From assembly GCF_001550155.1 (NCBI RefSeq), contig NZ_LRUF01000025.1:112355-176354 (forward strand): DNA of 64,000 nt, in the 5' to 3' direction. The stretch comes from Pseudoalteromonas arabiensis. Lineage in GTDB: Bacteria > Pseudomonadota > Gammaproteobacteria > Enterobacterales > Alteromonadaceae. Shown one piece after another: positions 17,548-26,171 of the stretch (position 1 is its first letter; the number at the start of each line of letters is the position of its first letter). A program made the translations under genes and the position numbers. The notes beneath the pieces are model-generated. The model had not been told where the DNA came from. It saw only the letters and a list, made by a program, of their open reading frames with translations, and did no database searches.

Positions 17548-18549
17548 ATGTCAAAATTAACCGCAAAGCAAAACATTCAAGCGATTGTTGCTGCTATAAA
17601 AGTTGAAGAGCAGCAACTTAGAGCACGGTATCCAGTGTTGCAAAAGCAAAATGGCATTGCGCTAGGTATTTTATTTTTATCATTATCTGCTCTAGTTGGT
17701 GTTGCGCTACTTTATTATTACGCATTCATCCCCGCTTGGTTATGCATTATTTTAGCTGCTTTTATCACCTCAATATCCCATGAACTTGAGCACGATCTCA
17801 TTCACAAGCAATACTTTAGCAAACAGCCGCTTATACATAATTTTATGATGTTAACAGTGTGGCTAATGCGCCCAAATACAGTAAATCCTTGGTATCGGCG
17901 TAAAATTCACTTACACCATCACAAAGTTTCAGGAACCGAGCAAGATTTAGAAGAGCGTCTTGTTGGCAATGGTATCAAAAACCCCTTTTTAAGAGCGGTT
18001 GTGATCAGTGACGGGCTACTTGGTTTGCTAATTAATAGTCAACGCTTTAGTAAAGAAATTAGAGGCTTTAAGTTTTTTCGAGTATTTAATGCTGGGTTTC
18101 CGATCGCGACAGCATACTTTGCTATTTTATATGGTTTGGTTGGTTATTATTGTGTGCAGTTTTTTAGCCCTTTTGCCTTACCAACATGGGGCGCTCACTT
18201 GCTTGCTGGTGCTGAATTTCTCATGGTTGTTCTTATATTGCCAAATATCATTCGCTCGATATCACTTAACCTTGTTACCTCTTCTATGCATTACTATGGT
18301 GGAGTTAATAATGTACTTGAGCAAACACATGTTATAAGTAGCCGTTGGTTTTTACCATTTCAATTGTTTTGCTTTGACTTTGGGCGCACTCACACTATTC
18401 ATCATTTTGTGCCCAATCAACCCTTTTATATTCGCCAGTTAATTAGTAAAAAAATACGTCCTGTTATGAAACAGTACGGAGTACGCTTTAATGATTTAAA
18501 TAGCATCAAGCTGGCTAATCGATACCCAGTAAATAAAGAGGGAGTTTAA
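17548..18549 (+). CDS. Membrane fatty acid desaturase-like protein
   Basis: The 333-residue integral membrane protein carries the three histidine boxes of the FA_desaturase family: HELEHDLIH (78-86), HLHHH (121-125) and HTIHH near residue 285, with hydrophobic pairs between. Such enzymes use a di-iron centre and O2 to desaturate or hydroxylate acyl or related chains; the substrate here cannot be told from sequence. The ATG at 17548 is used. The next gene starts one base after its stop, suggesting an operon. Confidence 0.8.
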   Translation: MSKLTAKQNIQAIVAAIKVEEQQLRARYPVLQKQNGIALGILFLSLSALVGVALLYYYAFIPAWLCIILAAFITSISHELEHDLIHKQYFSKQPLIHNFMMLTVWLMRPNTVNPWYRRKIHLHHHKVSGTEQDLEERLVGNGIKNPFLRAVVISDGLLGLLINSQRFSKEIRGFKFFRVFNAGFPIATAYFAILYGLVGYYCVQFFSPFALPTWGAHLLAGAEFLMVVLILPNIIRSISLNLVTSSMHYYGGVNNVLEQTHVISSRWFLPFQLFCFDFGRTHTIHHFVPNQPFYIRQLISKKIRPVMKQYGVRFNDLNSIKLANRYPVNKEGV

Positions 18550-18550
18550 T

Positions 18551-18961
18551 ATGCACATAACCGGTCGTTGTCATTGCGGTGAAGTTACATACCGTGCTGA
18601 AGTTGATGAAAATAAAGTGATAAACTGTCACTGCACTGACTGTCAAATTATCTCGGGTGCGCCTTTTCGTACTGTGGTTGTCTCTAAACCTGATGCGGTG
18701 ACTTTCACCGCAGCTGCACCAAAAGAATATATAAAAATTGCTGAAAGTGGCAATCAGCGAGCACAAGGGTTTTGTGCTAACTGTGGTACGGCCTTGTACG
18801 CTACTTCCGTGGGCGAAGGCGAACGTGTTTATGGCTTACGACTCGGTGCAGTAGAGCAAGCTGATGAGCTTATTCCAAAAGCCCATATTTGGTATCGCTC
18901 ACACAAGCCTTGGCTAGATAACCTTAGTAATATAAGCGCCTTTAAAACCACACCTAAATAG
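18551..18961 (+). CDS. GFA/CENP-V family zinc-binding protein
   Basis: The 136-residue protein has the Gfa (glutathione-dependent formaldehyde-activating enzyme-like) zinc sites: C7-x-C9, C26-x-C28-xx-C31 (INCHCTDCQ) and C75-xx-C78 (GFCANCGTA). The family binds two zinc ions; true glutathione-formaldehyde activity is shown for few members, so function is open. It follows the desaturase gene with no gap and its own AGGGAG ribosome site. Its end is 14 bases from the converging CynX-like gene with no terminator seen. Confidence 0.85.
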   Translation: MHITGRCHCGEVTYRAEVDENKVINCHCTDCQIISGAPFRTVVVSKPDAVTFTAAAPKEYIKIAESGNQRAQGFCANCGTALYATSVGEGERVYGLRLGAVEQADELIPKAHIWYRSHKPWLDNLSNISAFKTTPK

Positions 18962-18975
18962 CTGCGGTTTCATTT

Positions 18976-20160
18976 TTACTGTTGGCCGATAGTGATATTT
19001 CGGCCACTTAAGTAACCAAACAAAGCACACAGCAGGCTTGATGCAATACATAGCCAAAGTGCGCCGGCCCAACTATTAAAGTAGCTATGTAGCGCGCCTG
19101 CAACAATAGGCCCTGTTGCTGCTAATAAATAACCGATACATTGTGCCATCCCAGAGAGTGCCGCTGCTTGTAGTGCATTATGTGTACGCAAGCTGACAAA
19201 CGATAAACCCAAAATAAAACAGGCACCTGAACAAAAGCCTAAAGTAATAGACCAAAGCAAGGCAAAGCTAGGTGCAGTGAGTAACCCGAGTGAGCAAAGT
19301 GCGCCTAATAGGGCAAGGCTTAGCGTAAGGACGCGTTGATCTTTTAACTTTGCAAGTAATGGAATAAGTACAACACCTGGCAGCGCAGAAGCGGCTTGGA
19401 AAGCCCCTTGTAGTGCGCCTGCATGTTGCGCACTATGGCCACCTTCAACCAAAATACTCGGTAACCAGCCAAGCATGATATAAGTGAAAAACGAGTTAAA
19501 GCCGAGTAAAAGCGTTATCTGCCATGCCAATGATGAATGCCAGACTCTATTTTGTGTCGCGTTCGATATTGATGTTTCTTTGGGCATGGTGTGCTGTCTA
19601 AGTTGCGGTAACCAAGCTAGCACAGCAAGTAAAACTAACAGCGCGTAACTTGCCAGTGCTATCTGCCAGCCTAGTTCTTTATACTCTGCAAGTGGAATGA
19701 TAAGTGTTGAGTAGCTGCCCCCAAATATGCCCATTGCCAACACGTAGCTTGATGTCATCACTGCAACTTTATGCGGAAAGTCACGTTTAATCAGGCTTGG
19801 CAACAAAACATTACCAATTGCAATACCGACCCCAATGACTGCAGTGCCTATAAACAAAATATTGGCAGAATCTACGATGCGTGACATCACGCCTGCGCCT
19901 ATCAAGAGCAGGGCAATAAACAACGACAGCTCAAGGCCACATTTTTTTGCAAGCCCAGCAGCCATCGGAGAAGCAATCGCAAAGGCGATGAGTGGTAATG
20001 TAGTCAGCATACCCGCTTGAGAAGCCGTTAAGTGAAACTGCTCAATAATTTGTTCGAGTACGGGAGCAATGCCAGTAATCGGCGCGCGTAGGCAAGCCGC
20101 AATCAGAAAAATGCCTAGTACTAATAGCGCTTTGTTAATTAGGTTTTGAGAGGATGACAC
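18976..20160 (-). CDS. CynX/NimT family MFS transporter
   Basis: The 394-residue protein has about 12 hydrophobic segments and the CynX/NimT family pattern (LRAPITGIAPVLEQI near the N-terminus, SASQAGMLTTLPLIAF after it). Members include the cyanate transporter CynX and a nitroimidazole transporter; the substrate here is unknown, and no cyanase gene is near. The start is GTG at 20160 with no clear Shine-Dalgarno sequence. The start codon lies inside the arm of a 63-base nested inverted repeat, so translation or transcription may be controlled by structure. Confidence 0.82.
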   Translation of the reverse strand: MSSSQNLINKALLVLGIFLIAACLRAPITGIAPVLEQIIEQFHLTASQAGMLTTLPLIAFAIASPMAAGLAKKCGLELSLFIALLLIGAGVMSRIVDSANILFIGTAVIGVGIAIGNVLLPSLIKRDFPHKVAVMTSSYVLAMGIFGGSYSTLIIPLAEYKELGWQIALASYALLVLLAVLAWLPQLRQHTMPKETSISNATQNRVWHSSLAWQITLLLGFNSFFTYIMLGWLPSILVEGGHSAQHAGALQGAFQAASALPGVVLIPLLAKLKDQRVLTLSLALLGALCSLGLLTAPSFALLWSITLGFCSGACFILGLSFVSLRTHNALQAAALSGMAQCIGYLLAATGPIVAGALHSYFNSWAGALWLCIASSLLCALFGYLSGRNITIGQQ

Positions 20161-20219
20161 GCTGTTCAGTCGATTAGGTAAAAGTTATTACTATCATACC
20201 TAATTACTAAACAGCGTGT
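20157..20219 (-). promoter_or_regulatory. Nested inverted repeat over the CynX-like gene start
   Basis: The outer arms ACACGCTGTT (20157-20166) and AACAGCGTGT (20210-20219) are exact complements. The inner arms ATTAGGTA (20173-20180) and TACCTAAT (20197-20204) are also exact. The outer arm contains the GTG start codon. It lies between the TonB receptor stop and the transporter gene, so it could be an RNA hairpin, an operator pair, or both. Confidence 0.6.
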
Positions 20220-20256
20220 GCCAACTATGAGACAGCTAACAAAATAATGCGGTTAC

Positions 20257-22317
20257 TTAAAACTGGTAACTTGCTGATAACATTGCATTGCGTGGCCGAC
20301 CTGGAAAGTAACGGTCGCCGCTAAAGGTTGTGTAGTCAGCGCGCTCTGCATAATGCTCATCAGTAAGGTTATTAATTCGCGCAGTCACCGTAAGCTTAGG
20401 AGTGAGTTGCCATGCGGCTCTTAAATTAACAAGAGAGTGGCCTTCATAGCTGTGCTGGTTTTCGGGGTCTGTAAAGTAGCTGCTAGTGGTATGCAGCTCA
20501 AGCCCAATATGTGTCATGTCGTTTGCTTGCCAAAGTAGCTGCAAGTTTGCGATGTTACGTGGTGCGGTATCAATAAGATTGCCATTGATATTAATCCCGC
20601 CGAGCACTTGATTGTAACTGTAAGTATGCTTGGCATGGCTCGCGGCAAACTGCATCGATAGGCTTGATGTGATGGCATAGGCAAGCTCAAGCTCAATTCC
20701 ACGATGTTGAGTTTGACCATCATTGACATAATAAAAATCACTGTCGCGGAAAATTGTGTTCTTTTTGTTCATAGCGTAAATGCTAAATACATAATGCAGC
20801 TTTGCTTGTTGGCCTTTTAAACCAAGCTCTAAGTTTTTAGCTATTTCAGACTTAAGATCTGCCACATTTTGTTCGCGTTGCAACTGATAAAGCTCTGCCG
20901 CTTGCGGAGCTCGGTAACCTTCAGAAGCATTGGCGTAGAAAAACTGGTTATCAGCATATTGATAGCTTAAGCCAAGCTTCGGCGAAAAGTTAGTAAAGCG
21001 ATTAACACCACTTGCAGGGCGAGAGTAGCGACACCCGCCCATTGTGCACTTTGTTCCGTCTTCTTTAGTGCGTCCAGCGAGCATGTGATTTTGATAATCA
21101 TAGCGCATACGTTCGTATCTACCGCCAAGGCTAATGAGTAAGTCATTCAATTGCCAGTCAAGGTTAATGAAGGGCGCCAATAAGGTACTTGTTACTTGAT
21201 AATCGTAATGTTTTCCTTGAGGGACTGTAGCAACTAAGAATGCTGAGCCTTTAGTTGGGCTATCTTGATATTGTAAAAAATCAGCATCAGTAAGCTCACC
21301 ATCAAAACCCATAGTTAAATGACTTGAATCACTTAACTTATGTTGCCAACTTGATTGCAAACCAACACCTTGCTGGGCATTTTCTTCAAGCGGTGTACCT
21401 GGTAAAAAGTGTTTAAAAAAGGTCATGCTTTGGTCACGAATATAAGGTGTAAACGTAAAGGTATTATTCTCATCCCTAGACCAATTTATTTTTGACCATA
21501 TACGTAAAGAACGTGCTTTACGAAAGGCATCAGGGTTTGGGTTTGATTGCGCCATATCCTCATCCTTATAGCTTTCAAAGCCCTCAATATAACCTGCTGT
21601 GTGTTGATCTAAGTGGGTGTACGTCAAGCCACTATTAACTGTTAAGTTTGCACCATCGAAACGGTGGCGTAATGATATTTTTTCTTGGTCAACCCCTTCG
21701 TCATCTCGATAGCCGGTATCGCGAGTAATACTGGCATTGATGCCAAAACCTTGTTGACCAAAATCATGGCCAGAACCTAGTTTATAACGAGTGTAGCCAA
21801 ACGAGCCGTAATCAAAACCAAATCGGTTATGATCGTAGGTCGAATCAGGAGTGATCACGTTGATCACCCCATGCACTGCATTTGAGCCATAAAGTGCAGA
21901 ACCTGGGCCTTTTAATACCTCAATACGCTCGGCCATTTCTGTGTGTGCTTCAAATAACTCGTTAATGTTACAAAAGCCTGCAGCACGCAGCGGTATGCCA
22001 TCTTCAGCCGTAAGTAAGCCACCGCATGCACCGGCACCAGAAAAAACAGGCGAACGTAAAGCGGGTAAATACTCTTGGCCATTGCCGTGTTGAAGATTTG
22101 CACCAGCAACTTGCTTAAGGGCTTGTTCAATATGGGTTGGCGCAATGAGTGCTAATTGCTGTTTTGAAATATTACTCACAACAACGGGCAGAGGATCGGC
22201 AAGCACTTCTGTGCGAGAGGCAGTTGTCGTAATATGCTCAAGTTCAGTTGTCGCTGCATATGACTGTAAACTTAAAAGTTGTAAGCCAGTGAGTGCTGGG
22301 AGGAGTAATAATTTCAT
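20257..22317 (-). CDS. TonB-dependent outer membrane receptor
   Basis: The 686-residue protein has a signal peptide (MKLLLLPALTGLQLLSLQSYA), split here as MKLLLLPALTG then LQLLSLQSYA, a plug domain (ERIEVLKGPGSALYGSNAVHG, that is EVLKGPGSALYGSNA) and a beta-barrel ending SYQF. Two plug cysteines occur in GACGG and GFCNINE. There is no TonB box that I can assign with certainty. The ligand is unknown: no siderophore, cobalamin or sugar genes are adjacent, and no Fur box or cobalamin riboswitch was seen upstream. The CynX-like gene follows. Confidence 0.88.
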   Translation of the reverse strand: MKLLLLPALTGLQLLSLQSYAATTELEHITTTASRTEVLADPLPVVVSNISKQQLALIAPTHIEQALKQVAGANLQHGNGQEYLPALRSPVFSGAGACGGLLTAEDGIPLRAAGFCNINELFEAHTEMAERIEVLKGPGSALYGSNAVHGVINVITPDSTYDHNRFGFDYGSFGYTRYKLGSGHDFGQQGFGINASITRDTGYRDDEGVDQEKISLRHRFDGANLTVNSGLTYTHLDQHTAGYIEGFESYKDEDMAQSNPNPDAFRKARSLRIWSKINWSRDENNTFTFTPYIRDQSMTFFKHFLPGTPLEENAQQGVGLQSSWQHKLSDSSHLTMGFDGELTDADFLQYQDSPTKGSAFLVATVPQGKHYDYQVTSTLLAPFINLDWQLNDLLISLGGRYERMRYDYQNHMLAGRTKEDGTKCTMGGCRYSRPASGVNRFTNFSPKLGLSYQYADNQFFYANASEGYRAPQAAELYQLQREQNVADLKSEIAKNLELGLKGQQAKLHYVFSIYAMNKKNTIFRDSDFYYVNDGQTQHRGIELELAYAITSSLSMQFAASHAKHTYSYNQVLGGININGNLIDTAPRNIANLQLLWQANDMTHIGLELHTTSSYFTDPENQHSYEGHSLVNLRAAWQLTPKLTVTARINNLTDEHYAERADYTTFSGDRYFPGRPRNAMLSASYQF

Positions 22318-22620
22318 GAACGCCTTTAGGTTAATTACAACAAAAAATAGAGGGTAACTGCTTTTTGAAGTAGGTAAAAGTATTCGAGGTCAATGGCTTT
22401 ACTTAAGTAATCTTCCTGCGATTGGCATGAAAGAGGTATTTGATTCAAAAAGAGCAATAATAAGTATCAGAGCGCACTTTAAGTTTAAAGAAGTGTAAAT
22501 GTTGGTTTTTTAACTTTTTGATATGTAAGTAATAAGGTTTTTTAATTGTAATCCTTCATCTATGATTCAGTCGCAAACGTTAGGCTTTTGTAACAAGAGC
22601 AAACGTAGAGGGTCTCTATT
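22318..22620. other. Divergent control region between TonB receptor and small secreted protein
   Basis: These 303 AT-rich bases hold no gene that I can support. I looked for Fur-like palindromes and a B12 box and saw none. The divergent promoters must lie here but could not be placed. Confidence 0.5.
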
Positions 22621-23058
22621 ATGAACAAAATAATTACTATCTCTTTAGCTGTGTTAGGTTTGAGTTTAATACCTGCAGAAGCAAGTGCTAGGCATGATCG
22701 TGATCATGATAGATATGAGCACAAACACGAACGTAAAAAGCATCATAAACATAAAAAACACTATAAATATAAAAAACATCATAAGCATCATGAACATTAC
22801 GATAAATATGATCGCTATAGTTATCGTGACTTACCGCCAGGTCTTTATAAGAAAGTAGGGCATGGTGGTCGTTTACCGCCGGGTTGGTATAAACGCTACC
22901 ATCATGGTGATATTTTAGACCGTGATATTTATCGTCATGGGCGAGTAATCAAACGCCGTAATAGAAATGGCATCATTGCGATAGAAATTGACGATCGCCT
23001 TATTCATCTTGTTCACGATACGCGTGAAATTCTATCCATTGTTTCGCGCTACCGTTAA
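22621..23058 (+). CDS. Histidine/lysine-rich secreted protein, RcnB/CigR-like
   Basis: The 145-residue protein has a signal peptide ending near AEASA, a low-complexity His/Lys/Tyr stretch (about 24-65) and a conserved C-terminal module: LPPGLYKKVGHGGRLPPGW, then GDILDRDIYRHGRVIK and LVHDTREILSIVSRYR. The LPPG repeats and the final strand resemble RcnB/CigR-type periplasmic proteins. The histidines could bind metal. The next gene encodes the same module without the histidine stretch, so the two are paralogues. GAGGG lies upstream of the ATG. Confidence 0.75.
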   Translation: MNKIITISLAVLGLSLIPAEASARHDRDHDRYEHKHERKKHHKHKKHYKYKKHHKHHEHYDKYDRYSYRDLPPGLYKKVGHGGRLPPGWYKRYHHGDILDRDIYRHGRVIKRRNRNGIIAIEIDDRLIHLVHDTREILSIVSRYR

Positions 23059-23065
23059 TCATGTT

Positions 23066-23096
23066 TAAAGCCGCTCACTTCACTCATGCGGCTTTA
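23066..23096 (+). terminator. Terminator-like hairpin between the paralogues
   Basis: TAAAGCCGC pairs exactly with GCGGCTTTA around a 13-base loop. The T tract is short, so partial termination is likely. Confidence 0.6.
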
Positions 23097-23167
23097 TTTA
23101 TGAAATTTCACTGCGTGTTCAGCATTCATTGCTAGGCTTAAAAAGGTTTACTAAAAGGAGCATTCAT

Positions 23168-23488
23168 ATGAGAACGCTATTAATGGTTTTTGCTGTGGGC
23201 TTAGCTGTTATCGCCACTGGTGTGCAGGCTAAAGACAAGAATAAAGAGAAAAATAAGGGAAAGAGCTTACCACCAGGCTTGGAAAAGAAAGTTGCTAGCG
23301 GTGGAGAACTCCCACCAGGCTGGCAGAAAAAATACCGTAAAGGAGATATCCTAGATCGTGATATTTATCGCCATGGTAAGGTCATTAAGTCTCGCGACAG
23401 AGATGGTCTTATTTCTATCCAAGTGGATGGGACAGTGGTACGCTTAGTTGAAGATACGCGAGAAATCATTTCTATTTTGAGCAGATAA
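23168..23488 (+). CDS. Small basic secreted protein, paralogue of the preceding gene
   Basis: The 106-residue product begins MRTLLMVFAVGLAVIATG with a signal peptide ending at VQA, followed by a Lys-rich segment (KDKNKEKNKGK) and the module LPPGLEKKVASGGELPPGW, GDILDRDIYRHGKVIKSRDR, and LVEDTREIISILSR. The ATG at 23168 is chosen because AAGGAG lies 7 bases upstream; an earlier start would spoil the signal peptide. Unlike its neighbour it has few histidines. It lies 17 bases before the EEP gene and is probably co-transcribed with it. Confidence 0.78.
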   Translation: MRTLLMVFAVGLAVIATGVQAKDKNKEKNKGKSLPPGLEKKVASGGELPPGWQKKYRKGDILDRDIYRHGKVIKSRDRDGLISIQVDGTVVRLVEDTREIISILSR

Positions 23489-23505
23489 CTAAACGTGGGA
23501 GCAAT

Positions 23506-24579
23506 ATGATTTATGTTTTAACCGGTGTATTGACGCTATTACTTATCATCACCTTATTACCTATGTCATATTGCCAGCATTATTTGGTGCGTAGCTGTGA
23601 CTTTGTTAGGTTACAAGTGTTTTACTTGGCAGGATTTTGTTGTGCGGTTTCAAGCTACCTTGCTGTATCCCAATGGTCGTTTCTAACACTTAGCTGTGTC
23701 ATTTTAAGTATTATTATTTTATTACTGCAAGGAAAGTGGATTTACCCTTATACACCACTTGCTAAGCAAGAGGTGTTAGCCAGTTCCAAGGATGCTGAAC
23801 ACAGCATTCGTATTATGTCGGCTAATGTACTGATGTCGAATGATCGCTATGAAAAGCTCATTTCATTAGTTAATAAGCACCAACCCGATCTATTTATCAC
23901 GCTCGAATCTGACATCACTTGGCAGCAGCAGTTAAAAGGACTTGAGGGCGATTACCCACACCGAATATATTGTCCTAAAGATAATCGCTACGGAATGCAT
24001 CTATACAGTAAGTATAAAATAAAACGCTATCAAATTTGTGAGTTGATTGAAGATGATATTCCTTCAATTCATATTTTATTTGAAGACGCTGATGGCGTTG
24101 AAATGCAGGGGCACTTTATTCATCCTGCACCACCTAGTCCAACTGAAGAAGACAGCTCTCGCACGCGCGATACGGAACTTATTATTCTTGCTAAAGCACT
24201 GAAAAAGTTACGCCGTCCTTGCATTGTCGCCGGTGATTTAAATGATGTGGCATGGTCTCGTACAACACGATTATTTATGAAGATTTCTGGCTTTTTAGAT
24301 CCACGTAAAGGTCGCGGTTTCTTTAATACTTTTCATGCTGAGTATTTCTTTATGCGCTGGCCGCTCGACCATTTATTTCACAGTAATGACTTTACGGTAA
24401 AACGCATTGAGCGGTTGGCTAAGTATGGCTCAGATCACTTTGCTTTACTTACTGAGCTGGTTTATAAGCCCAATGCGTGTAATCAAAAACAAACCGAGCA
24501 AATAGATGAAGATGTGGCAGTTGAGGAATTAAAAATGCCCAGTGCATCGAAGCACCAAGTTCCCATGTTCGATGATTAA
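23506..24579 (+). CDS. Membrane-anchored endonuclease/exonuclease/phosphatase family protein
   Basis: The 357-residue protein has three N-terminal transmembrane segments (about 1-80) and an EEP catalytic domain. Visible catalytic blocks are SANVL, LESDITW (Glu), AGDLNDVAWS, WPLDHLF and GSDHFAL, so the magnesium-dependent active site appears complete. The membrane topology would place the domain in the periplasm. Substrate is unknown; relatives cleave nucleic acids, phospholipids or inositol phosphates. It follows the small secreted protein closely. Confidence 0.82.
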   Translation: MIYVLTGVLTLLLIITLLPMSYCQHYLVRSCDFVRLQVFYLAGFCCAVSSYLAVSQWSFLTLSCVILSIIILLLQGKWIYPYTPLAKQEVLASSKDAEHSIRIMSANVLMSNDRYEKLISLVNKHQPDLFITLESDITWQQQLKGLEGDYPHRIYCPKDNRYGMHLYSKYKIKRYQICELIEDDIPSIHILFEDADGVEMQGHFIHPAPPSPTEEDSSRTRDTELIILAKALKKLRRPCIVAGDLNDVAWSRTTRLFMKISGFLDPRKGRGFFNTFHAEYFFMRWPLDHLFHSNDFTVKRIERLAKYGSDHFALLTELVYKPNACNQKQTEQIDEDVAVEELKMPSASKHQVPMFDD

Positions 24580-24605
24580 AGCAATACTAATAGTAAGTAA
24601 AAGAA

Positions 24606-24625
24606 AAGGGCTCAATTGAGCCCTT
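24606..24625. terminator. Terminator between EEP gene and sad
   Basis: AAGGGCTCAATTGAGCCCTT is a 20-base perfect palindrome. On the minus strand it is followed by TTTTCTTTT and would end the dehydrogenase transcript. Confidence 0.75.
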
Positions 24626-24629
24626 GTTG

Positions 24630-26006
24630 CTATTCATTGACCATAACGGTTTTTATATTCACAAATTCGCGTAATCCAAAACCGCCATGCTCACGGCCAT
24701 AACCGCTATCTTTTACGCCTCCGAAAGGCAGATTTGGTTGCGCCAAGCCATAGCCATTGATATTGACCATGCCTGTATCAAAGTGGTGTTTGGCAAGCTC
24801 AATAGCCTGCTTTTCATTTTTCGAGAAAATACCACCGCCTAGACCGTAGCGGGAGTCGTTTGCAATGCGCATAGCATCGTCGTTATCTTTGGCTTTGATA
24901 AGAGATGCAACAGGGCCAAACAGTTCGTCATCATACGCTGGCATGCCAGGTTTAATATTTTCAAGTAAGGTTGCAGGGTAATAAAAACCTTCACGTTCGG
25001 GGATTTCGCCTCCCACCACAGCCTCTGCACCTGCTTCAATAGACTCTTTGACTTGCTGATGTAGCTTGTCGCGTAAGTCTTCACGAGCCATTGGACCTAA
25101 ATCGCTATCTTTCTCATTAGGGTCACCCACTTTTGTATTTTCAAATTGCTTTTTGATCATTGCTTTAAAATCACTATAAAGCGCATCGACAACCACAAAG
25201 CGTTTTGCAGACACACAGGTTTGCCCATTATTTATCAAACGACCTTGCGTACATGCGCTAATGGCAGTTTCAAGGTCAGCATCATCCAGTACAACGTAGG
25301 CATCGTTACTACCAAGTTCGAGGACGGTTTTCTTCACATATTTTCCTGCACGTTCAGCAACCTTTTTACCAGTGCCATCACTGCCTGTGAACGTAACGCC
25401 ACGAATCGCTTTATGCTCGATTAATTCGCTGGCCGTTTTGCCATCTATTAAAAGGTTTTTAAAGCAATAGTCAGGGAAGTCAGCTTGTGCAAAGAGCTGC
25501 TCTATCTTTTCAGCCATGCCAAATACATTGCCAGCATGCTTTAATACAGTCGTATTACCCGCCATAATATTTGCACAGGCATAACGAATAACTTGGTAAA
25601 GCGGGAAGTTCCAAGGTTGAATACCCAAAATAACCCCTATTGGCTGATAGGTAACGATTGCATGGCCGCCTTGCATGTCACGTTTTTCATCCGCTAGTAC
25701 TTTTGGGCCCTGTTCAGCTGTATAGCGACAGATAGCAGCGCATAGCTCAACTTCTTGTAAACCTTGCTGATAAAGCTTGCCCATTTCATCTGTCATAAGC
25801 TGTGCAATATCTTGCTTATTTGATTCGATAACACTTGCGAGCTTATTGAGATGCTCAGCCCGTTTGGTTAATGATGTTTTGCGCCAGCTCTCAAAGGCTT
25901 CATGGCATTTGTCTACTTCTGCTTGCGCCTTCTCTAAAGACAAGAGAGTATATGTTTCGAGCGCTTGCTCTGTAGTCGGATTGATTGTGGTTACAGTGTC
26001 AGTCAT
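24630..26006 (-). CDS. NAD(P)-dependent succinate-semialdehyde dehydrogenase, Sad type
   Basis: This aldehyde dehydrogenase probably oxidises succinate semialdehyde to succinate. The 458-residue protein follows E. coli Sad (YneI) in IQPWNFPLYQV, VTFTGSDGTGKKVAERAGK, LELGSNDAYVVLDDADLE, the catalytic cysteine in NNGQTCVSAKRF and FGGVKDSGYGREHGGFGL. The second ATG at 26006 is used since AAGGAG is 6 bases upstream. Other small aldehydes are possible substrates. It is divergent from the nitronate monooxygenase-like gene. Confidence 0.87.
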   Translation of the reverse strand: MTDTVTTINPTTEQALETYTLLSLEKAQAEVDKCHEAFESWRKTSLTKRAEHLNKLASVIESNKQDIAQLMTDEMGKLYQQGLQEVELCAAICRYTAEQGPKVLADEKRDMQGGHAIVTYQPIGVILGIQPWNFPLYQVIRYACANIMAGNTTVLKHAGNVFGMAEKIEQLFAQADFPDYCFKNLLIDGKTASELIEHKAIRGVTFTGSDGTGKKVAERAGKYVKKTVLELGSNDAYVVLDDADLETAISACTQGRLINNGQTCVSAKRFVVVDALYSDFKAMIKKQFENTKVGDPNEKDSDLGPMAREDLRDKLHQQVKESIEAGAEAVVGGEIPEREGFYYPATLLENIKPGMPAYDDELFGPVASLIKAKDNDDAMRIANDSRYGLGGGIFSKNEKQAIELAKHHFDTGMVNINGYGLAQPNLPFGGVKDSGYGREHGGFGLREFVNIKTVMVNE

Positions 26007-26171
26007 CATTATCTCCTTACAAAAAATGTAAAGGGGTACGTGCAAGGTGAACACCACTTTTATATTTATTTATCTGTTTGTTTTTTATAGCTAATTTTTA
26101 TCTTTATTTGAATGCTCATGAGCAGGTTCTGTAAAAACTGCAAACAGATGCAAAACTTACAAGGAGAGGCA

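Noticed and set aside
18976..20160. Assignment as a true cyanate transporter
   Set aside because: No cyanase or carbonic anhydrase gene is adjacent and the family includes transporters of other compounds, so the substrate is left open.
22318..22620. Cobalamin riboswitch before the TonB receptor
   Set aside because: No B12-box or supporting helices could be seen in the leader on the minus strand.
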